Assembly (NCBI RefSeq): GCF_016920785.2
Contig: NW_024609846.1
Location: 89,058,570 to 89,122,569, forward strand
Direction of reading: 5' to 3'
Source: Ixodes scapularis
Taxonomy: Eukaryota > Arthropoda > Arachnida > Ixodida > Ixodidae
DNA: 64,000 nt
The notes under the pieces: model-generated
The model's input: the letters and a program-made list of their open reading frames with translations, nothing else
Told to the model about the DNA's origin: nothing
The model's database searches: none
Part shown: positions 44,977 to 55,481 of the stretch, in pieces
How the letters are laid out: each line of letters begins with the position of its first letter
Numbering within the stretch: position 1 is the first letter of the stretch
Translations under genes and position numbers: made by a program

Positions 44977-45172
44977 GTAAGCATCTTCGAGCTCCCTCCC
45001 TAGCTCAGGGTTAACGTTACCGAATCTGATACTCCAGGCAGCCGGCAGTTTCCAGCAGTATCCTGCTTGCGCCCCTGACCAGCAGAGGGCCTCTGCCCGT
45101 TTGGTACGCGTCAGTCCTTGCGCAGCTTGGTGTGAACTCTGGCACTAACCAGTTTTTAAACCTTGTGCGCAG

Positions 45173-45250
45173 GAGCCTGCTGCCGGAGGCCGTGCGGTTC
45201 TGGTGCAAGCTGTCCAACAGCCCGTGCACTCAACTGATGGAGCCTTCTTC
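45173..45250 (+). CDS. Tandem exon copy 3
   Basis: 78 bases, phase 0, no stop. Begins EPAAGGRAVLVQAVQQPVHS and ends DGAFF. CGCAG acceptor, GTAAGC donor. Confidence 0.65.
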
Positions 45251-45448
45251 GTAAGCATCTTCGAGCTCCCTCCATAGCTCAGGGTTAACGTTACCGAATC
45301 TGATACTGCAGGCAGCCGGCAGTTTGCAGCAGTATCCTGCCAGCGCCCCTGACCAGCAGAGGGCCTCTGCCCGTTTGGTACGCATCACAGTCCTTGCGTA
45401 GCTTGGTGTGAATTCTGGCACTAACCAGTTCTTAAACCTTGTCCGCAG

Positions 45449-45526
45449 GAGCCTGCTGCCAGAGGCCGTGCGGTTCTGGTGCAAGCTGTCCAACAGCCCG
45501 TGCCCTCAACTGGTGCAGCTTTCTTC
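45449..45526 (+). CDS. Tandem exon copy 4
   Basis: 78 bases, phase 0, no stop. Begins EPAARGRAVLVQAVQQPVPS and ends GAAFF. CGCAG acceptor, GTAAGC donor. Confidence 0.65.
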
Positions 45527-45723
45527 GTAAGCATCTTCGAGTTCCCTCCATAGCTCAGGGTTAACGTTACCGACCCTGATACTGCAATCAGCCGGCAGTT
45601 TGCAGCAGTATCCTGCCAGCACCCCCACCAGCAGAGGGCCTCTGCCCGTTTGGTACGCATCACAGTCCTTGCGTAGCTTGGTGTGAATTCTGGCAATAAC
45701 CAGTTTTTAAACCTTGTCCGCAG

Positions 45724-45801
45724 GAGCCTGCTGCCGGAGGCCATGCGGTTCTGGTGCAAGCTGTCCAACAGCCCGTGCCCTCGACTAGTGGAGCCTTCTT
45801 C
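45724..45801 (+). CDS. Tandem exon copy 5
   Basis: 78 bases, phase 0, no stop. Begins EPAAGGHAVLVQAVQQPVPS and ends SGAFF. CGCAG acceptor, GTAAGC donor. Confidence 0.65.
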
Positions 45802-45999
45802 GTAAGCATCTTCGAGCTCCCTCCGTAGCTCAGGGTTAACGTTACCGACCCTGATACTGCAGGCAGCCGGCAGTTTGCAGCAGTATCCTGCCAGCGCCCC
45901 TGACCAGCAGAGGGCCTCTGCCCGTTTGGTACGCATCACAGTCCTTGCACAGTTTGGTGTGAATTCTGGCTCTAACCAGTTTTTAAACCTTGTCCGCAG

Positions 46000-46388
46000 G
46001 AACCTGCTGCCGGGGGCTGTGGGACCCTCCAGCCAGTGTTTTCATCGACACTTCAATCTGGCCTGACAGACGATGTGTTTGAGCAGATGACCCAAACCAT
46101 CAGGCGCCTTGAAAATGAAAATCGTCGCTTATCGAGGCAGGCTGCCATCCAGAAGACTAAGGAAGAGACATTCCATGCGCATCTTCAAAAACTCTTTTCT
46201 GCAGACCACTTATCTGCCTTGTCAAGGAGTAGCAACAGGGGGTCGAAACAGGGGGTCGAAGTGGTCAAATGCAACGGTTAAGTCGTCATTGCAGATACGG
46301 TTTGCTTGTGGCAGCACCGGTTATGACCTGCTACTGGACAAGGGGTTTCCGTTGCCATCGGCCAGAACACTGCGGCGGAGACTCGAGG
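46000..46388 (+). CDS. Transposase exon: linker, coiled coil, core entry
   Basis: Acceptor TTGTCCGCAG. Begins EPAAGGCG, like the five exons before it, then diverges into LQPVFSSTLQSGLTDDVFEQ. A heptad-like coiled coil follows (MTQTIRRLENENRRLSRQ), the dimerisation segment usual after THAP in P-type proteins. After the duplication at 46235-46260, the shifted frame reads KWSNATVKSSLQIRFACGS, TGYDLLLDKGFPLPS and ARTLRRRLE. These are signature blocks of P-element/THAP9 transposases. Ends in phase 1 at CGAGG followed by GTAAGC. With one copy of the 13-mer the frame is continuous; with two it hits TAA at about 46280. Confidence 0.8.
46235..46260. repeat. 13 bp tandem duplication causing frameshift
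   Basis: ACAGGGGGTCGAA twice in a row. One copy gives a continuous S-N-R-G-S-K-W frame; two copies shift it by one. Confidence 0.9.
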
Positions 46389-48698
46389 GTAAGCTTGCTG
46401 TCGAACTACTTGGTTTCTTCAGAGCCCCATGTAATCAGTTAGTGAAATTGGTATTCTTGCTAGAAAATCAAGCAGTACTCTTATGTAGAAAATATTTTAC
46501 TAAAGGGCTGTTCCAATTTTTTTTGCTTGGTTATGTTGATATGCAAGTTCTGTTAAAATCATAAAGGTGGTCTGTTTTAATTTTAAAATAGCTAAAAACA
46601 CAGTCGGATATTGAGGATTGATTGTGGTTTCCTCTTTGCTGTGTCGGAAGTAGTTTTCTCTATTATTATCTCTTCAAATCAAAGTGGTCATTTATTTCCA
46701 TGTTAACATGTTGCGTGTGTGAGCTGCTGCATTTAAAAGTTAAGATAAAGTTCACAAGCTTAAATTGTTACATGTTTATTTTGGGTTTACAAAGTAAATT
46801 CAAACCTTCGGATGTTGGGAAATCCTGCTAGCCATGGTAATAAAATAAAATAATAAGATTACAAAGAAAAACATGGGGATTTTGGCAGGTCTACTTCACT
46901 GGTCAGTGCTGATATTTGGACGAGTTGGTGCTGAATTTGAGAAGAACACAATGGTGTCCAGTTCTCCTTTTGTCCTTGTCTTTGGCCACTATCATATATG
47001 TATTAGCATTTCACATATTGTGATTTGTGAAAAGTATCGTGCTGTGCATGCCAAAAGTATATTAGCTACAGTACTTCATTTCAGCTTAAGTCCAGATGCA
47101 GCCGACACTACGAGCTAATGGGATCAATGAAGCAGTGTCAGAAGCACAGGCTACTGGGCCTTGTCTCTTTATGCTTGTTTCAGCGATCATACAGCACAAG
47201 CAGAAACATTATACACACCATGATGGCACCCTTTTTGACTCTGTCTGATTGGTACCATCAGCTCGTAGCATCAGCTCCGTCTGGGTAAACTGAAATGAAG
47301 TATTGCAGTGAAATTACCAGACTCAAATGGGGAAAAATAATGCTTTCCTTGCTGTAAAACTAGAAAATTTGTTTACTTATGATTAATTAGACCTTTTGGT
47401 GAATAACTTTTGTTATCAGTATAGCATTTTCTTGAAACTGGCTTACTTGGGCTTGACTTAAATGCTGAAAAATTAATGATAAAAGATAGACTTTTAACTC
47501 ATATTTATTTAGAAATCCTCAGACGTTCCTGTCTTCCCTTTACGTTTTTTTTTTTATGCAAGATAATTTTTTTTTAGTAGAATGTCTTAGGATGTTCTTT
47601 GCCAGAAACTAGACCCTCAACACACCACAGGCGAAATGGAATAGACCAATTTTAAATAGATAACAGAACTTGGTCTCGTAATGTATGACAATGCAAAAAT
47701 GTCCAAGTCCTAACCCTTAACAGTTTAAATAAGCTAAAACGTAAAATGCTTGAGCTATCTATAGTCATTTTAATGAGAAACTACTGAGTAAGGAGTTGAG
47801 GCAAACACTTTGACTTTGCTTGTAGTCACGTTTATCAAATTAAATGCCTCGGTGGCCCAGTGCAGAAAGCTTTGTTGAGCTTGTTAACATGTACCATTCA
47901 CAAACCCACATTTGCCAAGTAAATTATAGTATCATACCAGATGAGGATGAGTTGTTTGAAATATGTATATCATCTGCCCTGCCCATGAATGTCCTGAAAA
48001 TAAGTGTAGGTCTTCTGATTTTGACAACGGAAGGCAATTAGAAAAATATATATTTCCTTGCACTGGTTTTTCGTCACAGTCGACTCCCATTAATTAAAAC
48101 TCCAGGAAGTCACAAAATTGAGTTTGAATTATCAGAAATTCATCTAAATATGATATGAGGCAAAGTAGTGACTTGCTATAGGAATAACTACACACACCAA
48201 GCAGATTCTTTATACTTGCCTCTACACAGGCTTATTTATAAGCAAGCACACACAAAAAACATTGGTGAAGTTCAAAGCGAATAGAAGTGGTTTTGGCCGA
48301 ATATTTTCGAATCGAATATCGAATAGTTTTTCCAAGCCTTCTACTACTGTTGAACCATGCTTAAACAAAACTTCAGCTGATCTCATGATAGTTGTTCCAA
48401 ACCTTCCACTTGTCCACTTTTAGGAAGAGTTAGTTTTAATATAACTATATCTATGAACCGTGGCCTCAGAAACTCCAACGCCTAGGTACATTGGGGTGGC
48501 ATATAAATGACAGATTTGACATAAATTGAAACCTAAAGAGATGTCCGGTTATCCTAATGGAGGGAATATATAAATCTGCTTGCTATATGCAAACATTCTT
48601 TCCTTATAGAAAACTTAAAAAAACAAGCATGAATAATGAAAGCAGGTTGTCAGGACAGTTCTGCTTGCATAATCTCAGTGGTTTCGTCCCATTGACTG

Positions 48699-48805
48699 TG
48701 CTTCTCACCAAGCACCCGCGTACTGCAGAAAAGCAATGACTGCGAGCTTCGCGGTTATTGCTATTGCGCAGTTCACAGGTGCTCGGTGAGAAGTGCACTC
48801 GACGG
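48699..48805. mobile_element. Short palindromic element
   Basis: TGCTTCTCACCAAGCACC pairs with GGTGCTCGGTGAGAAGTGCA. Inner arms TGCAGAAAAGCAAT and ATTGCTATTGCGCA pair imperfectly. About 107 bp. Confidence 0.65.
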
Positions 48806-49480
48806 GGCTAACCCGCCGTGATAAACAAATTGTATGAATCAAGGGGGGCACTGCCCAAGAGGGTCGGCTTTTGAACCTTTGGCTGAATATGAATGAAATT
48901 TCCAGTATATACTGGCAGTTGCGAGGCAGAATGCAGTGCAGTCTCATCTGTAATACATAAATTGTGAACAAAAATATAGTTGTTTTTATCAGGAACACAC
49001 TTACTTCGTTTATTAAAACTATCATTAGAAAACTAATATAATATCCAACATTTTTTTCACTAGATCTGCAGCAGAATGCCGGGAAAGAGCAACTGTGAAA
49101 ACAAAAATTTCTAAAAGTAATTTATTTTATGCTAACGTTGCAGTGACAAATCAGATAAACTTTTTGCCTTTTATGTTGTCGACAAAATCTTAACGTCTTT
49201 CATAAAATACGTCCAGAAAGTAAAAAACAAATCCACAGTTGCATTGCCCTGAAAATTTTGGTTAGGAAAAACAATGATTGAGTATTGCCTTTTGTCACAT
49301 TAACAAACAATAGTTTTCCTAAAGTGAAATTTATGGCAAAAAGTGGAATGGAGAAAAATGTGTTCAAAGTGCTCCAACCTCTACCTTTTCTTTAGCATCG
49401 GTGGACCGAAAATAATTTATAAAAAAATTAGCTATGCAGTGTAAACTAATGAAACTTTCTGGGAATAGTACTCTCTAGAT

Positions 49481-49833
49481 TAGGGGTGGCTAACCTGCCC
49501 CTGATCGCGAGCCGCATGCGACTCTTCGTGTGTTAAAGTGCGGCTCGCGGTTCTTACCCCCCCCCCCCCCCCCTTACCTTGCCCCCGTCCCGGTCACACG
49601 ACCACTTCCCCAAAAAGAGAAATGCAACGCATTGTAAATTGAAAAACAGGTTGTGGTTTGGTAGTCTTGTGCTACTACATACTACCTTACGTACAGTTGA
49701 ACTACCTTTGACTCGGATAGATTGAAAGTAGTTTAAGTTTCGTTTACTGCTCTGGACACGTTTGCCCCCCCCCCCCCCCCCCTGGCGGACCTTAGTTTGC
49801 GGCTCTTAGGCCGGGTCAGCCTGGCCATCCCTG
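49481..49833. mobile_element. 353 bp hAT-type MITE with 8 bp TSD
   Basis: CTCTAGAT at 49473-49480 is repeated at 49834-49841. Ends are TAGGGGTGGCTAACCTGCCC and GGTCAGCCTGGCCATCCCTG, which are inverted repeats apart from a few bases. They match the CAGGGGTGGCCAA-type ends of animal hAT elements. Subterminal GAGCCGCATGCGACTC and GCGGCTCTTAGG words add support. Two C runs lie inside. Confidence 0.9.
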
Positions 49834-50320
49834 CTCTAGATGTTGGTGGATGTAAATATGGCATTTTTAAAAATCAGCTTTTTCTGCAGAAATTGTTGTT
49901 TTCTGGGTAGTATCCCCCTTAAACGAAAATGCTGTTTGAATTAAACAGCTTGAAATGCATTGAAAACCTAACGGGACAACCAAAAGTTTTCAATTAGTTT
50001 GAATTAACCGGAAGTATGAAATGTCCGAGTTTGATTTACCACGAGTCCACTTTACTTGAGATAATATCTGATGAAATAGTTTCTCACAGGCATCATGCAC
50101 GTTAGTGAGTGGGTATTTTGATATGTGTGCTCATTTGCTTTTTTTCTACAATAATCTGGTGTCATTATAGGTTGTTCATGCAATAAAGAATATACTACTT
50201 TTTATTATTTGGCTCTTCCTACTTATTGCTGCATGCATTGCCAACTGGACACCTATACTTATTTGGGATTACACATTGCTCAAAAAATAACAGTGAAAAC
50301 ATTGTTAGTATCCCTAATCA

Positions 50321-50563
50321 ATGCGCCGAGAAACTAATGGAGAGCAGGAAACTAGAGCACGCGGGAACATCAGAACGCCGAGCTCTGGTTGGAAGGCTTA
50401 GTGAAAGCCAAGTGCCAGGTGCCGGCGTTCTGACACATTCAACGCGTGCGGTGGAGACAAAGGCTGCTAGCTTCAAACCTACCCACTAATCATTCTAACT
50501 AGAGCTCGGCGCTGTGACGTCCTCTCTTGTCTCCTCCTCTCCCTCAGTTTCTCAGCGCACAGG
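50321..50563. mobile_element. 243 bp MITE with long TIRs
   Basis: TGCGCCGAGAAACTAATGGAG at the left pairs with CTCCCTCAGTTTCTCAGCGCA at the right. Inside, AGAACGCCGAGCTCTGG pairs with CTAGAGCTCGGCGCTGT. A lone right-type end (CTCTCTCAGTTTCTCGGCGCA) occurs at about 40290-40310. Confidence 0.75.
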
Positions 50564-50929
50564 CTCTTCTGCCTATTGTCTATGGTTTTAAAGATCTGCA
50601 ATAATTTGCTACAAGAGTTGACATATTAAGATAAAACATTTTTTATCTGTTTATAACACTAATATAAGCAAGTATTAAATGTTTTTTTATTTAATATAGA
50701 TGTACTTTTGATTGTACAGTCAGTAAAAAATATGGATGTAAAAAGGTGTGCCTAGGTTGTGCGGCACATATGTTTGCCTTTCTTTCGTTGCATGAGCATT
50801 TACTGAGAGAAGGTCACAAGGCAAGTAGAAAAACACTAATGTCACTGGTATCGATATTAATATGAAGTTTTGAGCAGTGATATACAGAAAAACATAGAAA
50901 CAAAGGTCCGAACAGTCAATTCACCAGTG

Positions 50930-51547
50930 TTTTTAGAGCGCAGCTCTTATGGGCCCGTTCCCGGCTTGAGCGGCGTCGGCGTCGGCGTCGGCGTAGCCAA
51001 GGTCACCCCAAGGTCACGCGACCCCCCAAGGTCACGTGGCCCCCAAGGTCACCCCAAGGGCACGTGACCCCCAGAGGTCACGTGACTTTCCCCCAGGGTC
51101 ACGTGACCCCCAAGGTCACGTGACTCCCCTTCCCGAGGTCACGTGACCACCCCCAGGGTCACGTGACCCCCCGCCGAGGTCACGTGACCTCCCTGATGAC
51201 GTCATCGTCACTGATGACGTCACCGGCATCCGCATCGTCATCGTCATCATCACTGATGACGTCATCAGGACGTCACTGATGACCTCACCGGCATCCGCAT
51301 CGTCATCGTCATCATCACGGATTACGTCATCAGTGACGTCACTCATGACCTCACCGGCGTCCGCATTGTCATCGTCATCATCACGGATGACGTCATCAGT
51401 GACGTCACTGAGGACATCATCGGCATCGTCACGTGACCCCCAAAGTCACGTGACACCCCCAGGTCACTTCACCCCCAGTACCCTTCCCTCCTCCTCCTCA
51501 AGAGCTGCGCTCTAATTCGGTGTTACAGGGAGTTGTAAACGGCTTTC
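50930..51547. mobile_element. Element C, copy 2: CACGTG and CRE repeats between hairpin ends
   Basis: Same ends as copy 1 at 29464-29972: TTTTAGAGCGCAGCTCTTA at the left, AAGAGCTGCGCTCTAA and the GTTACAGGGAGTTGTAAACG tail at the right. The lead has (GGCGTC)n. The interior has GTCACGTGAC units at both sides and, in the middle, the 65 bp CRE-rich tandem array at 51190-51430. Confidence 0.8.
51205..51430. repeat. 65-66 bp tandem repeat rich in TGACGTCA
   Basis: CACCGGCATCCGCATCGTCA starts units at 51221, 51286 and (variant) 51352. Each is followed by TCGTCATCATCAC and one or two TGACGTCA/GTGACGTCAC sites, a perfect CRE (CREB/ATF) core. Confidence 0.9.
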
Positions 51548-52344
51548 ACTTTTTTTTTACATTTTCACAAAAATAGTATTAGCCATACAGTTCTATGTGC
51601 TTGTAGTATTTACACAGATAAAGATGTTGCCTCACGGATATGCTGATTTATTTAGCATGGCATCTGTAGCTGGGTTTGCCATTAGTCACTCATTGTGCAC
51701 CTCGTCTGTGCACTCTGGTCATGCGCTTCTCTGCAGCTTCGCTTCGTCAGTAGGGGCACATGCCGACGCTGGCCTCATTGCCAGGAGCATTAATTTGTAG
51801 CCTACGCGGGACATTACAGTGCTTTTAGTGTTATACCTAACACCAGAAATCATAGTTTTTAGGCTTGCATGCAGAAAACAATAATAGTACTCAAAATAAC
51901 ATGTTCACCCAATAACATGTCATATTAAACTAGTATGCACTTTAATTGATGAACAAATGCTTGGCTTTTCATTGAACCGTTGGGAAACCAAAAGTAAATT
52001 GCTAAATATTTTGACATTAAAATTTCTTCGTCTCTGATATCTACTTCCACAAGAAGTGTTCAGTGCCACATGCCTATGCCAAGCGGCACTATACACTGCT
52101 ATAATGCGTCAGTAACTTGTTTATTATTTTCGATTTTAGCTCCAGCTTCGGTTATTGCCAAGTCATTATAAAGATTCTGCTCTATTTATGGTTCCAAACA
52201 AAGATTGTTCTTTAGCGATTCGCGTTTCTGGTGAACATTGTGGATTGCTGAAATGTGCATGAGAGGGGAACACTAGTTTATGACCCCAGGATTTTGGCAT
52301 GGTTAAAGGTAATATTTTTAAGCTGCCAATTTCTTATATTCCAG

Positions 52345-52772
52345 GCATCCGTTTCGAGCCTGGGGTGTTGGAGGAAGTGTTCAAGCTTCTGGAAACAAAA
52401 GTGGCGCACCTGAAGCCTCAGGAGCGCAAATGCGTTCTCCTGCTCGATGAGATGGCCCTTGTTGAGAAGTTTGAGTACGACCCCAGTACCAGCTGCATCC
52501 GGGATTACGTTACAATGTCCGTGCCCCGAGCATTACCCTCACAGCCACCACCTGCCAGCCAGCCCAGTCTCAGAACAGTGTTCGGGCCTGGAGCGCCATT
52601 CTTCAAGCCACCATCTGGCACCCACCAAGCACCAGTTCTGGACCAGGTCAGACAGCAGTGCCCGTGCCTCAAGAACCACGCCCCGAGCCACCGTCTGCCA
52701 CCTATGCTCTGGTGTTCATGATTGCTGGCATATCCTCCCGATGGAAGCAAGTCATCTGCTACCACTACACTG
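52345..52772 (+). CDS. Transposase exon with first catalytic Asp
   Basis: Acceptor TTATATTCCAG, donor ACACTG followed by GTGAGT, phase 1 at both sides. Encodes GIRFEPGVLEEVFKLLETKV, then KCVLLLDEMALVEKFEYDPS with the first catalytic Asp (GAT at 52446). After YVTMSVP comes a Pro/Ser/Gln-rich stretch that looks partly duplicated: CCCCGAGC and CTGCCA words occur at about 52525-52555 and again at about 52680-52700. The final part, SATYALVFMIAGISSRWKQ and then VICYHYTG, is in another frame, two bases on. An insertion of length not divisible by three, or a sequence error, must lie between about 52560 and 52700. Confidence 0.8.
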
Positions 52773-53319
52773 GTGAGTCATGCTTGCATGCCTTAATGAG
52801 TTGTGTTTAATTTTATACCGGGTGTTTCAGCGAGGGATGAGAAAAATTCCTAAAATTTCTGTATTATAGGTAAAAGGATCATTTTCTTGGGACCACATTA
52901 CTCGTTGAGGCGGATGTCAGAAAATGTGCGACTCGTTAGTTCTAGGTGTACTGTATAACAGTGGTGGAACTGCTGCGCCAATTGTGCCAAACTGCTCCAG
53001 AACGTATAACCTGCTACGTGCTGCTTTAAAGGCTGCTTTCGTGCACAATTTGCGTCATGTCTGCACCGAAAGGGAGCTGTTCCCGAAAAGGAAACTGGAA
53101 CTGTCTGGCACGTGGCATTGTTGGCGATGCCATTGAAAATGAACAATGTACAGTTTTATTATGCCTAAGTATTATGTTCTAAGAGTAGGGTTGCACAAAT
53201 ATTTTACTCTACTAATAGTAGTTTCAAATATTATGGTATTTGATATTTCCTTCCAAATAAACTGCGATATTCATACTGTTCGAAGCGTTGATTGCGGCGT
53301 TAGCCCCCTTGAGTGGCTT

Positions 53320-53605
53320 CTCCTCAAGCGCCGGTGCACTGCGGTGAAGCAATGCGGAGAGCAAGTCGTCTGCTTCTTGCGCAAGAATTGCGGGGACGTC
53401 AGAATGACACCGAGCTCTGATTGGCTTTGATTGAAAGGATAGTGGTTAGACCTCGGTGCTAGATGCCTTGAGGTCTGCCCACTATTTTTTTTTTTTCAAT
53501 GAGCCAATAAGAGCTCGACGTTCTGACATCATCGCGACCCCTGTGCAATAGCAGACAAACTATCGCTCCGCATACCCGTGGAGTGGACGCAGCGATCTCG
53601 CAACT
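53320..53605. mobile_element. Fold-back MITE with GACGTCAGAA/GAGCTCTGATTGG arms
   Basis: GACGTCAGAATGACACCGAG and GCTCTGATTGGCTTTGATTG at 53396-53434 pair with CAATGAGCCAATAAGAGCTC and GACGTTCTGACATC at about 53499-53532. Pairing extends outward to ATGCGGAG/CTCCGCAT. A T run at 53486-53498 lies in the loop. Confidence 0.75.
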
Positions 53606-54504
53606 CGCTTCTCTGCAGCGTAGCTCCACGCTTAGGTGAAAAACACACCTTCAAACTAGTATAAAGCTTGTGCACACCTGGTGCAATAAACAAAAACACT
53701 AAAATTTGTGATTATTGATATTACATTGCAGTAAAATCTTCAAAATTTAACTGTGACTATTATGGAAGTGTATATATTAGGCAGCAATGTTCTAAAGACC
53801 TCCGTTCATTATTTTTGCTTGTTTTCTTTTCTTTTTGAATCAGAATCAAAAGAAAATACTTCATATAACAAAAATATTTATGAATCCCCTCATTTAGGTA
53901 TGGCTGGGCTCCTTTATAGGTTTAATTTTATGTCAAATCTGTCGTTTACTTGCCATCCCAATGTAGGTACTGGACTTCCTGAGGCTGGTCTATAAATATA
54001 GCTAGATTAAATTTAACAGAGCTCATCATTGGGCTATTAGGAGCTTGGGAACAACCTTTGCGAGTTCAGCTGACTTCTCGTTTAAGCATGGTGTAACAGT
54101 AGTAAAAGGCAAGGAGAAAGGCGCAACAACTCTTTAATATTCAATAAAACAATATTCAGCCAAAACCACTATTCACTTCGAATTTGCTTCGACTGCAAAA
54201 TTCATTATTTTCACATGCATAACGAAGAGTTATCGGTTTTTGTGCAAACGGTGCTCACATCGATTGCAATAAATAGCTAGCGCTACTCGTGATCGGCTAC
54301 AGTAGCTGTGTGCTCCGCTTAGCTGCTTTGTGAACAGCAGCAGGTTGAATACCAGCAGGGCAGTGAACACAAAAGTGTCCGTTTGATGTCGCACTTTCAA
54401 CAATTACGTCACCTTGATACAAACCCTCTACAAAGCAGCCAAAAACATTGGTACTCCTAATAGGTTAATGGAGACATCTACAAAATTGCAGGTATATAGT
54501 TATT

Positions 54505-54529
54505 CAATAAATAAATAAATAAATAAATA
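54505..54529. repeat. (AATA)n microsatellite
   Basis: About six AATA units in the intron. Confidence 0.95.
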
Positions 54530-55481
54530 TCTGTACAGGCCAAGTCCCCTCCAGGTATAACACTTTAGTCTCCCAACACTCCAACAATTGCAATTTTTTT
54601 TTTCACGGGCTAACTCTCGAAGAAATTGTATAAAATTTTCTGACATGAAAGCTTAAAATTGTCTGCTCAAAAAGTGGGAATCTCTACTCCAAAACCCGTT
54701 TTTCCCTGCTACAAGAGTTGCTCCAAATCACTGCTTGTCAGTTCCACCACTGGTATAACCAAGGGCTTTCGCTAATCCTTTTTTAGGTGTGTTTGTGGAT
54801 CGCCTTTAAAAAGCCTCTGTCAATAAGGAGACAAAAATGCATGTATTTACCCAGTTTATTCCAAAGCTAACTGTCCACGATGCGAACTGCAGGGGTCCTA
54901 GACTGGACGGTAAAATGATGGGACCGTAACATTGCCGACCGCCACAATTGGCCAGCGCCGTGTGTTACATCAGTGATGCTCCCGAGATCGGCGGGTGGTG
55001 ATGTTCCAGTCCCTTGGTCCTGCCATCCAGCTTAGGGCCTCAGGTGCCTATAATAATGAGACATAATTGTATGAGGATGGATCGGTCCCCAAAGAGTTTG
55101 TCTATAGGGTGCGGTGCCCATATTAATGAGACATAGGTGGACATAAGTGTTTGCATTTTCAAGAAACGATTGATCTAATAGGGGTTAACGGTTTGGTCTA
55201 AGCACAAGAAAGCATTGAGTTGTCACAACTATAGTCACTGACAGCTTGAGAAGTTCAGGGCGAGTCTCGAGCACCCGAGTATAGCTCTGCAGCTTAGTGC
55301 AGCCTTAGCCGATAGGCACGCCCAAGAATGAATCACAAACATAATAGTCCACACCCAGCATTTGTTACGTTCTCAGTAGCTATAGCTTGGAGTAACTGTA
55401 ATTTTTATTTGCCTCACAAACTTTCTCTGAGTGATTCTGCCTTTTGAGATATTTCAGTTTTCGTTCATGCTTTTGTTGCAG

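Larger units (their letters stand above)
44440..46015. repeat. 276 bp tandem repeat, six units, each with an exon
   Basis: Unit starts (the C[T]TCCCTC-TAGCTCAGGGTTAAC word) are at about 44440, 44716, 44992, 45266, 45542 and 45817, a spacing of 274-276. Units are highly similar; unit 1 is the most diverged. Each contains an intron 3' end (TTTTTAAACCTTGTNCGCAG), a 78-nt exon and a GTAAGCATC donor. In unit 6 the exon continues into 46000-46388. Because the period is about 92 codons, open frames also run across the array on the minus strand; I regard those as by-products. Confidence 0.95.
46389..52344. other. Large intron of the transposase gene
   Basis: About 6 kb, AT-rich, GTAAGC donor and TTATATTCCAG acceptor. 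It carries several MITEs (listed separately) and no other convincing exon. Short frames at 46873-47118 and 47844-48041 have no motif. Confidence 0.6.
52773..55481. other. Intron of the transposase gene
   Basis: AT-rich, with the MITE at about 53320-53605 and an (AATA)n microsatellite. Two similar phrases (CATATTAATGAGACATA and TATAATAATGAGACATA) lie at about 55110 and 55050. No further exon identified. Confidence 0.6.

Noticed and set aside
44680..45939. Series of minus-strand open frames (M-H-G-L-L-D-S-L-H-Q-N...) across the 276 bp array
   Set aside because: The period is about 92 codons, so an open frame in one unit repeats. The plus strand has consistent splice sites and phase that fit the gene on either side.
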